Positions 55,138-64,000 of a DNA stretch of 64,000 bases are shown piece after piece; the stretch's first letter is position 1; each line of letters opens with the position of its first letter. The stretch lies in NCBI GenBank assembly GCA_014281115.1, contig JACONQ010000002.1, positions 1 to 64,000 of the forward strand, written 5' to 3'. The position numbers and the translations under genes were made by a program. This stretch comes from Laburnicola sp. R22_1 (taxonomy: Eukaryota; Ascomycota; Dothideomycetes; Pleosporales; Didymosphaeriaceae). The notes under the pieces were generated by a model that saw nothing but the letters and a program-made list of their open reading frames with translations, made no database searches and was not told the DNA's origin.

Positions 55138-56616
55138 ACGTGATTTGATGCGTTGTGTATGTACATACTTAGGGAGGAGGAGGAGGGTGAGCTTTCAAGG
55201 GGTTGTTACCTGTTTTTCTCCTTTATATTATGTTCTTGTGCCTATTACTATCTTTATGAATTGTGGAGATACTTGTTCTCTAGAATGAGGATTATTACGC
55301 ACTGTTAATTCTTCACGCCCCTCCCTTTTTGGTGTATTCTAACTTGCGAAGTAAGCCTGTAAAATTGTTAACTGTTCCTACTACACACATACTGTGCAAA
55401 TACATTCCTTTTTATACGCAACTAACTATATGATTATATCGCGCAATCTCTTGTACAAGCACACATTATGCGTACACATCCCCCTCTAAACCTGTCCACC
55501 GCCAATCTACCCTCCCCCATTCACTATACACAATGTCTTCATCCCAGCCCATACATACACACTTTGTACCCTCCTGAATTCCCAAAATTCTCCTTGACTT
55601 ATTTCACCCCACGCACGCAATATTCCAGTTACTTACTATCCACCCATACACCCACCAAAACAACATGAAAACACCCACACAAAAAATAATGCGCCCACCC
55701 TCGCAGCACTTCCCACAGCCCCCACAGCACCCCACCCCCTCCCAAACCATCCAACCCATAAAGCACACATCCCGAAACCCCGAATACAACATCAACCGCA
55801 GCGCCCCGCGCTTCGTTCGCGCCGCTGACGGACGTAGACTCGCGCCTGTCGCGATGCTGAATTCGCGCTGGGGGAGGGGATTGGCTGCTGGCGTGGAGCC
55901 GAAGTTTAGGACTACCAATCATAGGATTAGAGAAGAGGAGGAGGAGGGGTGGGTTAATTATTCGAGGCATGTTGGTGCTAGGGCGGGGACGGGTGAACAG
56001 GGGGAGGGGGAGGGTGGTTCTAATGTGCTGGCACAGGATGCGTGTGTGCGAGTGACGGATCGTGATATGCTTGCTTCGCAGCGTTGGGGTGTGGGATGTA
56101 AGTTTGAAGTTGGACGGCGTGAGGCGAGTGTAGGGCTGCCGCTGGTAAGGCGGAGGGGGTGGGGTACTGTTGGTAGTAGGAATTGTATGGCGGCGTCTCT
56201 GCGTTGAGAGGACTGGAGTGTTGTGGGGATGGGGCAGCGGGATAAGGGTGTGGGCTCAAACCTGCGCACTTGCTGTCTAACATTCACCCACAAACCGCAG
56301 GCTACACACACCACTATGCAAGACTTTCAATAGAGCAAGAAAAATGAGTACAGTATTGCTACATTATATAGTAAACGCTAAGCTATATAAAATATTTTCA
56401 CATTTATTATAATAGTCTCTTTTTGAATACCTTTCGTTTAAAAAGTGTGGATCCCAATCGCGCCTTTGGCTGTTGTACCTTGGTTGCCTAAACCGCCAGG
56501 CAACAGCAATCAATACGGTACTTTACCACTTCGCACCTATCTCGAATTTTCTCTCCATCACCACTCAGCTCAATCCCCAAAAATCCCGCAAAATTTTCCG
56601 CAGGGTGCCGGTGAAC
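55138..56616. other. Intergenic region with a doubtful open frame
   Basis: A rightward 180-codon frame at 55665-56207 and leftward frames opposite it are rich in simple codons. They lack motifs and are not clearly coding. The remainder is AT-rich 3' and 5' flanking sequence (56330-56450 is particularly AT-rich). Confidence 0.4.
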
Positions 56617-57791
56617 ATGTACAAGTCGTTAAATCCTCAACAGCAGTGTCAATTCTTCGCTGCACCCATCGAAATTCGTTCTGCAATTCTTTCCGACCTC
56701 ATTCCCAAGCGGGTTCACATGTCTCTCTGCGAGAAAGGTTTTCGCCTATCGCCATGCATACATCGCGACAACGACGATCATCCCGACTGTCACAATCAGC
56801 GATCAATTCATGCTAGATCGTCCCCATTCCACCCTGCAGAGCATCCTAACTACGCGCGTCGGTTGCGGTCTTCATGGGGCGCGCACTGGCGATGCGAAGA
56901 GATGGTCCTTCGGACGGAAGAGGGTAGCAAGACGAATATGAAATGGGACAATACAGCCATGGCTCTGATGCTCGTGTGCAAGCGCATGTGAGTGAACAAT
57001 ACCACACGTCGAGAGTATTGGCCTACTAACACGACCTTTGCAGGTTCTTCGACGTAGTAGAGACGATGGCTGATACTGTCGCCGCCGTCGAAGTAACTGA
57101 TTTGGATACGCTTAGGTTCATGGCTTCGGGCTCTGATGCTGCTGTGCGCACGTCTTCTGTGGAACCGTGCCCTTCTGCTCTGTTGGACTGCGTTTTTCGC
57201 AATGTCAAAGAACTGAATATTAGCCTCAAGCTGCCGCTGGGCACTTACGAAGATGTTGAGAATGCTGGAGAGTCCACCACTTCGAGCACTTCTTCCAAAT
57301 CATCACTCATCTCTGCATGGACAGAACTACCGCTTGCCTTGGAGCACATGAACAGATTGAAAAAACTCCGAATATGGCTGGATCACTCGGAGCCCTGCTC
57401 TTGGTCGACGGTCAACGAGCGCGCTGTTCTGACACCACTTGCATCTCTCAACCGCAATCCAGACTTGGATGTTTGTATCGAGCTCCCAAGACTGCATCCC
57501 AAGTGGGAAGCACCGGACCGGCACTTCACCAAAGACAGTACACCGCTACCGATAGCCATCCAGCGGCGATGGCGCCAGAGGTTCCACTTCGTAGAAGGCA
57601 GCAATGGCACCCTCCTTGCGAAGTTCGGATCGGATTTGCCTATCTTGCACGAGTTTTTTGAAGAAAGCGGTCTGCCAGGGGAAAGGATTGAAGAAATAGA
57701 AAGAGAATATTGGGATAGAGGAGAGGACCCAGTGCAACTTATGAGAGAGTTGGACGCATTGTCTGTGGTTTGTCAGTTACCGCCCATCTAA
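56617..57791 (+). CDS. Unknown intracellular protein, F-box-like fungal family
   Basis: Two exons are predicted (56617-56987, 57044-57791; intron 56 bases with CTAAC branch motif), giving 372 residues. The N-terminus 'CQFFAAPIEIRSAILSDLIP' has the LPxEIRxxI-like start of expanded fungal F-box-like proteins. 'TAMALMLVCKRM|FFDVVETM' over the splice site matches the usual 'LLxxCRxxYxE' element. Later 'NVKELNISLKLP' and 'LEHMNRLKKLRIWLDHSE' resemble leucine-rich strand segments. No catalytic motif. Function unknown. Confidence 0.75.
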
Positions 57792-58143
57792 CAGTGAATT
57801 GACTGGGACGAGGTCGAATCAGAGGGCTTGAACATCTTTAACTTTAATCAAAAGATCCGTGTTTTCATCGTAGGAAGCGCGTGAAGTGGGAGCTAGAAAG
57901 TAGAGCCTTTTTATATTTCTTGTGATCAATTTTATGTGCCAACCAGGATGCGTGTACACAAGCTCTAGATTTTTTTACTATAACACTAATTAATATATTA
58001 TCTTAGGTTAAAGTGTGCACATGGGGAACAAATACCTTTTCCAGCTGCCTCAGATCGCGCCCACCCCATGGAAACATGTCTGAAAAAGTGCGTACTCCAT
58101 TGAATTGAGTCTTCTTAAACGTCCTATTCAGATATTAGTTAGG
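57792..58143. other. Convergent intergenic region
   Basis: About 350 AT-rich bases between convergent stops. I see no gene. Confidence 0.45.
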
Positions 58144-58539
58144 TTACATTGCTGCAGACGGAACACCATACATCGGGCTTCCCTCAATGATTTGGTAGCA
58201 GATCAAGGTCTGGAAGGTGGGGCGTGCATGCTTGTTGACGTCGAGGAACATGAACTTCTTTGTTGTTTCCTCTTTGATATCGTCTATTCCTGCCGGTGTA
58301 TAGACATGATCCTTGTCCCAGTCGAACTTCCTTTGGAAATTCGTCTCCACGAAGGCATTGGCAACGGTTATTGAGCGGGCGCCTGGTTCGCCAGGGATAG
58401 CTTGAGGTTTGAAGCAGAAGCAGATCCGAATAGCCTCAGATACTAGCAACGTGTCTTGAGTATGAGCATCCATGTACAAAAGTAAGCTGGTTGGAGTAGA
58501 AAGTGGAGTTTGGAGTTCGTCGCGTGTTGCGCACAACAA
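58144..58539 (-). CDS. Unknown small protein or gene fragment
   Basis: The single frame of 131 residues is open from 58539 to 58144. It has a folded composition: 'ICFCFKPQAIPGEPGARS', 'VANAFVETNFQRKFDWDKDH', 'TKKFMFLDVNKHARPTFQTL', ending 'CYQIIEGSPMYGVPSAAM'. I do not recognise it. The abrupt start and the lack of an obvious partner exon leave open that it is the remaining end of a longer gene. Confidence 0.5.
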   Translation of the reverse strand: MLCATRDELQTPLSTPTSLLLYMDAHTQDTLLVSEAIRICFCFKPQAIPGEPGARSITVANAFVETNFQRKFDWDKDHVYTPAGIDDIKEETTKKFMFLDVNKHARPTFQTLICYQIIEGSPMYGVPSAAM

Positions 58540-59101
58540 GTCGATTAGTCAGCCGATATCCACGGTGTGCCACTCACCAATCATCTCATGTGGATTCCGC
58601 CCGGCAGCGCGGAACTCTTCCCCTGCCTACTAGCCCAAAATGATGCGAACTTCGGTGGTGAGTGGACCTAACCGCCTGCGGTCTATGTGCCTACCTAGTT
58701 TGCATTTCTACCCTCAAATCTACCTAGGTATACCTAGGTAGCCTTGCACGATGATTTGGACACCCAGTTTGCTATAGGCTTGTAAGGAATGCAGTTTTTA
58801 GAGTATTCTATGGCATCTTCGGTATCTAGGTAAGCACGCGGCCTCGTATTGCACATAAGAGGCACAGTAAACAGTAACTGCATTGGGAACCAATCAGATG
58901 TTTTCATTCGATCTCTCGCCCCACTGTCGTCCCATAATAAGGCAGAAAAGTATTGGATTTGATGCAATTACTATGCCGCATATGCGCAAGAGTGAGTAAA
59001 GTACTTATATTAGGTAGGTTCCTGCCAGAAATTGGAGTGGGACTGTCCCTTCACTTCACGCCCGCAAAACTTCATCTCCCCCCTCCAAACACTACTCCAG
59101 A
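58540..59101. other. Intergenic region
   Basis: About 560 bases without a supported gene. A palindromic repeat CTACCTAGGTATACCTAGGTAG sits near 58719-58740 (two CTAGGTA units). Confidence 0.4.
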
Positions 59102-59296
59102 ATGTGCGATGATCAGTTTTGTAGATTCGAGGGATGTGGCTGCGATCGAGCCGTGGAGATTACTTGGTGCGCTGCTGCTAGACGTAATGGCCAATGCTGC
59201 CCCACAGCTCAGCGGGGAAGGGCGCAACAAACAGGCGAGACAAAGCCAGGCAACTGCCCAGTCTGTACAGGGAGTTCACCTGCATCGTCAAATTAG
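59102..59296 (+). CDS. Possible small Cys-rich zinc-ribbon-like protein
   Basis: The frame of 64 residues has nine Cys. It begins with MCDDQFC and continues 'CGCDRAVEITWCAAARRNG' then 'QCC', with 'KPGNCPVC' near the end. The spacing (CxC ... C ... CC ... PGxCPxC) resembles short Cys-rich fungal proteins in which paired CxxC motifs bind zinc. It lacks a signal peptide. It is short and unproven, so a chance frame remains possible. Confidence 0.4.
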   Translation: MCDDQFCRFEGCGCDRAVEITWCAAARRNGQCCPTAQRGRAQQTGETKPGNCPVCTGSSPASSN

Positions 59297-60459
59297 CAAA
59301 GCACTTATTTGAAGGCAAGACATTCACCTTTCTATGAGCTTCAATGGTGTTACTAATTGCGTTCAGGTTCCTCTATTGCCATAACCGCTCCCCCGGAACT
59401 CTCCATTGTTTCAATCCGAACTTCTTCAATTGCGCCATGTTAACATAACCCTTCAGCGCATCAAGACATAAGGAACGAAGCGCAGTGACTGAAGATAAGG
59501 CGATGGCTATTTCCACCAAAAGACATGGCAATGCACAGTGAAGGAAGGTACCTAGATACGATGACGAGCACGTAGTATTTAAGGTTAGACGGAGACCTTA
59601 GTTTCTTCTAGTACAAGGAGGGTGATGGTGCATGATATATACTATTAGTGATGATAGACTAAGCTAGCTACCGGCGGAAGAATTTGTATGGATGCCATCT
59701 GCAAGGCCCTGACCACGTGACACACTATACACGGGGCCCTAATAGCTATTCTACCTAGTTAGCTACAGAAAATATCATTACAGGTTTGAACAGTACAGTA
59801 TATAGATCTGTGTGACAGCTTTCCCTTACAGCGTTGTACCGTATACCAAAAGGTCTGCGATGTTTCTCTTCCTGATAGATCTGTGTGACACAGACGCTGC
59901 ATTGAATTTTCTACGCTGTTTTATCTCGGTTCACTGCGTTTTCCAACAACCTTACTGCATTTCCTTATAGCGTTATACGGTGAACCGAAAGTGCGCGAAG
60001 TTTTCCTCTGTGAAATCTCTACACTTTGTGAATTTGCACACAAATTACCTTGTTGAATTGAATAAATTTTAACGCGAAAAATTTCCCTCCAGGAACAATA
60101 TAACACTTGAATAGGGACGTATTGTTATGTGAATATAAAATCACGTGACTTCACTCTAAATAGTTGCTAGGAGAAAACGCAGGTATTGTTTGAATACGAT
60201 ACTACACTGTCACACGCTATTCTGTACCAACCACAATAATCACGTCTTTCACTTCTGCCGTCTACCCTTTGACAATGTAAATCGTAGCCTAACCTTCCCT
60301 ATTGTACATACACAATCCCTTTTTCCCCAACCACTCTTTCACAATGCCCGCCCCACGCCCTCTCGTATATCTATAACGCTTCCCTCCCAGCAAAAATCAT
60401 TATATCAGAAAACCCAATTGCTCAACCTCAGCATCCAACCCAGCTAGTCTGCAGCCACA
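59297..60459. other. Intergenic region with diverged repeats
   Basis: The region is 1.16 kb without a supported gene. Positions 59802-60018 contain related units. A pyrimidine-rich stretch before 60460 looks like the leader of the next gene. Confidence 0.5.
59802..60018 (+). repeat. Diverged local repeats
   Basis: ATAGATCTGTGTGACA occurs at 59802 and 59875. A longer unit (59821-59890, TTCCCTTACAGCGTTGTACC...) recurs with changes at 59960-60018 (TTTCCTTATAGCGTTATACG...). Confidence 0.6.
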
Positions 60460-61167
60460 ATGCCCCGTTTCACCATGGACAACTTCTTCAACACCCAAGC
60501 TCCTTCTCAACCACCGCCTCTTTTCCGCGCCCCTACCACGAAACCGCATCTACTCCCCTCATCTCTCGAGGCGACATCTTCCCGATCCACGCGGCAGGTT
60601 CCGCGAGCCCAGGGAACGCAAAACGCAATGGGCAACCTCAACTGCGCAAACACTTCTTCCAAGCGCCAACCCCAATCCGCAACGAACCCCGACCCCGCCA
60701 TCGAAGACCGTATAACCGCTCTCCAAACTCTCATTGCCGACCTCCGCGATTCCTACAACACCCGCGAGACCCTCATCCACCTCGCGTACCAGCATCCCAC
60801 CCGGTACCACCTCCACTCCTACATGACACGCGCGTGGGTCTCAAGCGCGCGCCAGCAGAACGACCGGTTTGAGACCCTCGTTGCGCAGGTCGAGCGTAAA
60901 GGCGCGTCTGCGAATGCGAAGCAGGTGTCGCGGTGGGAGTTCACGGCGGAGACGTTGCGGCGTAAGGCGCTGAGTTTGACGGAGGAGTCGGCGGAGGAGG
61001 GCTGTTGGGACGCGTCTACGATGGAGGCAGGGGTCTTTAAGGAGGGGTGGAATTGGCAAGATGCGGAGGGCAGGGGGCCTGGGTTGGAGGAGGAGGTCGC
61101 GCCTGAGGAGATTGCTGGGAATCCGGATGGTGGTCGGTTCGCGGGGTGTGCGGAGTTGGCTCTTTGA
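60460..61167 (+). CDS. Unknown protein, helical core
   Basis: The single exon encodes 235 residues. The first 75 are Pro/Ser/Thr-rich. Residues 80-180 are predicted helical ('AIEDRITALQTLIADLRDSY', 'TRETLIHLAYQHPTRYHLHS', 'FETLVAQVERKG', 'AETLRRKALSLTEESAEEG'). The C-terminus is acidic and Gly-rich. An in-frame ATG at 60475 could be the true start. GC-rich third positions in the second half support coding. No family is recognised. Confidence 0.7.
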   Translation: MPRFTMDNFFNTQAPSQPPPLFRAPTTKPHLLPSSLEATSSRSTRQVPRAQGTQNAMGNLNCANTSSKRQPQSATNPDPAIEDRITALQTLIADLRDSYNTRETLIHLAYQHPTRYHLHSYMTRAWVSSARQQNDRFETLVAQVERKGASANAKQVSRWEFTAETLRRKALSLTEESAEEGCWDASTMEAGVFKEGWNWQDAEGRGPGLEEEVAPEEIAGNPDGGRFAGCAELAL

Positions 61168-61856
61168 GCGCTGAGAGGGGATGCGTGTGGGGTTGTGCTA
61201 TATTTGTGGTCTTGATGGCTGCAGGTGTGGCATTCTGCCCTCAAAGGGTTCACGTTACACTGCCAGCTTTTGGTACGGCTGAGCTTCATTTTTACAATGT
61301 CTTGCGACCTTCTATACAATGTGGTCCGCTATCAATAGTAATCAATATAATAATCAGAACAATGATGGTTGAAAAGAAGAGCAGAGTAGGTTATAGTGAA
61401 CTTACATTATTATTGTGAACATATTAAGTGTGCCCGTGCACCCACGCATGCTGTCAAGACATTCTCAGCTATTACGTTACCTTTATCTCATTTGTGGGGG
61501 GTGATGTTTCGTAAGCCAACATATATTATCAATTTATACATTAAAAGAAGTAAGCCGCCTCCATAGAGACTTGTCCGCACTTAGATTTGGTTCAACCCTA
61601 AGAAGTTGAATTGTTTAATACATTGCGCCTGAGTGACAGCGCAATTATACTGAGAGTAAAAAAACGTTTCCAAACTGATATAGGCTTCCGTCAATGCTAG
61701 AAGAAGAAAGTGGTTCCGGAATCTGCCACATATTGAAGTCCATTTGGTAAAGGGAACGAGAGGTAGGATGCTGGCGTGTAGGATTGATATACCGTGTAAG
61801 ACGGCGTCCCAGATGTTCAAGAGTCATACGGCGAGCATATCTCGGTACCGTAGGTT
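61168..61856. other. Convergent intergenic region
   Basis: About 690 bases without a supported gene, AT-rich, between convergent stops. Confidence 0.45.
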
Positions 61857-63987
61857 TTAGATGATGCTGAAATGTTCTTTGGATCCTCGCGGCCTCCAAT
61901 CCCTCCCCCATGCATTTAGATCCGCGTGGCCAATTCTTGAGTAGATATTCGTCTTATCCGCTTTGCTTCTCCGCAATACCGGTCCGGATGGATATTTGTG
62001 CCGCTTGGTGCTGGTCATAGTCGGAAAGACATAGTAGTCATAGTTGTCGTCCTTCCACTCTGAACTGTTATCTCCTGTATCCAATGATACATTATTTCCA
62101 ATCGGTCGAATATACTCCCTGTCCAAGGAATCCTCGTCTGTGCTAAAATATATTCTATTATGGAAGTGAGTGATGGGAATGAGGTACCCGAGTATATCCA
62201 GTTTCGCATCCGCAACTGGTCCGTAAGGATCTGCGTCGGACGGAGGACATGATAGTCCAGTAACTTCCCAGTGGTCCGATTTCGTTGCACCAATCCCTTT
62301 GAAGTACACCGGTGCAACTATGGATGCCCATGACCAGGTTGGCGCATAATCCCTTGGCATCCGAGTGACTACCTTTTTCGTTTGCGATCTATATCGTACC
62401 CAATTCAGAGACTCATTCAGGCCAGTACGCCACATTCCAGCAACATAATCGCTTTGTTGCAAAGGAAATCTCTTCGCAAGGCCCGCTATGGCAGGAAGTC
62501 GGTCTCGGTCAAGGGTCATGTCGAGGCTGGTATAATCTTCAACAATACAACGCCATTGTGAGTTGAGAAGCTCGTTGTCTTTCACATCTTGCAGAACGCC
62601 AAGGGTGCATTCGAGAAGGTATTTTTTGTTCTGCCACCCACATGAACATTCTGCCGTACCTAGTTCGGTACATTCCCACACCAACTCTGCATTGCCGCAA
62701 TGCACTATTCGACGCGACAAGAGTCGCTCTTGTAGGGTCCATGCCCGGCGCTTCAGAGCGCTCCTGTTACGCAATATATTGCATTCTCCTATAACGGTCT
62801 GCCCGGTGGCTGTTGTATATTGATATGAATGGTGAAACATTCTATACGCAGTTATCTTTTGAGCATCGCCTGCCTGGTCGTGTTGTGTAAATGTCGAAAG
62901 ATTTCTTGGTTCCCACGTTTCTGAGGCGAAGAGACCAGCCGCTGAACTTGGTTCCCAGTCTGCCGCAAGTGTCAAAAATGCGTTAGAGTACACGTCTGCC
63001 ATGCGACTAGCTTCTCTTTCCCAGTCCTCTTGGTCACCTTGGATAATGCAAAGCGAGTCGATCCATAGGTACTGTATATCTAGTTCCCGTACAAGCTCGA
63101 TTGCCTGCCGAAAGGTCCTGGGAAATTTGGGGAGTGGAATGCCTAAACGATGAGATGCAATGTTGGTCTTAGTAGTGACGAGTCTCTGGAATTCAGTGTC
63201 CGGTGGTCCCCAACAGTGGCTTAGAGCGACATAACGGGCTGATTCTCCCTGGCTAATGTATAGTCTCGGGCTTGAGGAAGATGAGCCTACTTCAATTACG
63301 CGGGTTGGCAACCGGGGGTGATAATTCATATTGCATCGAATATGGCCAGCGCATTTCTGTAGCCATAATTTCATGTCTTTGGTTGCTGAACTTAGCGATG
63401 GCGATGTACGCCGCAAGTTCGTGTTGACAATAGGAACTGAGGTCCAGGGCGTCTCTACTGGAGGTTATTATACGGCCTAAAACACATGTTGCATTGTTGT
63501 ATCACTTACCACGCTCGGTATATAGACAATAACGGTATGTCTGCCCCGTAGATGTCTTTATTAAATCGACATATGAATCGACCTGCGCGTTAAGGCTAAT
63601 GCTGAGATCCTGGCTCTTTTCCCCCATTTTTTGCCAACGATGAGCAGCAATCTTCCTGACCAATTGACACCCCGTACATCCACGCCCGGCAGAAGTTTCA
63701 ACGATCGCGAAGTGAACCGATCCTTCAATAAGCCTGCAAGACCCAGAGTCGGACCTCAAATCGCCGCAGATACCGCAAGGCTCGCTGTTCCGCCCCTGTT
63801 GGCCAAGCACCTGCACCGAGAGGCCCTGGTCATCGGATCCGGCTCCAGCATCCGGAGTGTCCAGGTCTCGGGGCTCCATATCGCGGGTCAAACGCCGATG
63901 CGATGAACAAGAAACGCGGGGGAAAATCGAAGAAAAAGAGGGAAAATGCTGAGAAGGGAAGGCTGAGATCAATATTTTGGCAGCCAC
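61857..63987 (-). CDS. HET-domain heterokaryon incompatibility protein
   Basis: Two exons are predicted (63987-63510, 63457-61857; intron 52 bases), giving 692 residues from the ATG at 63987. The ATG at 63879 (MEPRDLD...) is an alternative. The N-terminus has 'CGICGDLRSD' and 'GCTGCQLVRK', the Cys-pair region typical before HET domains. The HET domain shows 'ARYVALSHCWG', 'FPRTFRQAIELVRELDIQYL', 'WIDSLCIIQGDQEDWEREAS', then 'YSNAFLTLAA' and the 'RAWTLQERLLSRR' segment. The length is usual. HET-domain proteins trigger cell death after fusion of unlike hyphae. The 12 bases beyond 63987 end the window, so an upstream exon cannot be excluded. Confidence 0.93.
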
Positions 63988-64000
63988 GACAAAAGCGTCT

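Noticed and set aside
58734..58967. Leftward 77-codon frame
   Set aside because: No recognisable feature, AT-rich surroundings, overlaps a palindromic CTAGGTA repeat.

Overview
This is a subtelomeric window from a filamentous ascomycete (Pezizomycotina; Dothideomycetes is my guess, not proven). The evidence is a (CCCTAA)n telomere array near the left edge, genes with short introns (about 45-110 bases, GT...AG), Fot1/pogo-type DNA transposons with TA target duplications, C-to-T type decay resembling repeat-induced point mutation (RIP), a very AT-rich block, and typical fungal families (Zn2Cys6, HET, NACHT, Fig1, Ish1, PL1 pectate lyase).

Layout. 1-292: 120 bases of ordinary sequence, then about 28 telomere repeats in the orientation expected for a left chromosome end. 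293-8640: a pile of decayed DNA transposons joined end to end, partly through single TA dinucleotides. It includes a 2.13 kb pogo-like element (2081-4213) and a 3.54 kb two-gene Tc1/mariner-like element with 200-base inverted repeats (4216-7759), which is inserted in another pogo-like relic. 8645-10020: an AT-rich, gene-free block with an internal direct duplication.

From 10.5 kb on there are ordinary genes: a five-repeat Ish1/Msc1-type stress protein, an RBR ubiquitin ligase, a Zrg17-like cation diffusion facilitator subunit, an unknown two-helix membrane protein, an unknown protein with an F-box-like start, and a cyclin-box protein. A Zn2Cys6 transcription factor gene follows, split cleanly by an intact 1.79 kb Fot1-like transposon with an open 530-codon transposase. 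Then come a short-chain dehydrogenase, a broken Pth11/rhodopsin-type gene, a large Cys-cluster disordered protein, a Fig1-type claudin-like protein, a two-helix membrane protein, and a 1667-residue NLR-like gene (RRM-like, lipase, NACHT, then a long disordered Gln/His/Tyr-rich tail instead of ANK/WD/TPR repeats). These are followed by a GPI-type fasciclin protein and two conserved unknown membrane proteins.

49.2-53.2 kb holds a second transposon pair: another copy of the 2.1 kb family and a different 1.86 kb pogo element, again sharing one TA. Both carry Asp-to-Asn changes at catalytic positions. The right end has a secreted pectate lyase, several unknown small genes, and a HET-domain gene at the right edge.

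The most unusual items are the NLR-like protein with a prion-like tail, the two-gene mariner-like element, the TA-sharing transposon chains, and the fresh transposon insertion in a regulator gene whose first zinc-ligand Cys is already Tyr. All gene models are splice predictions made by eye, and family names rest on recognised motifs, not on searches.
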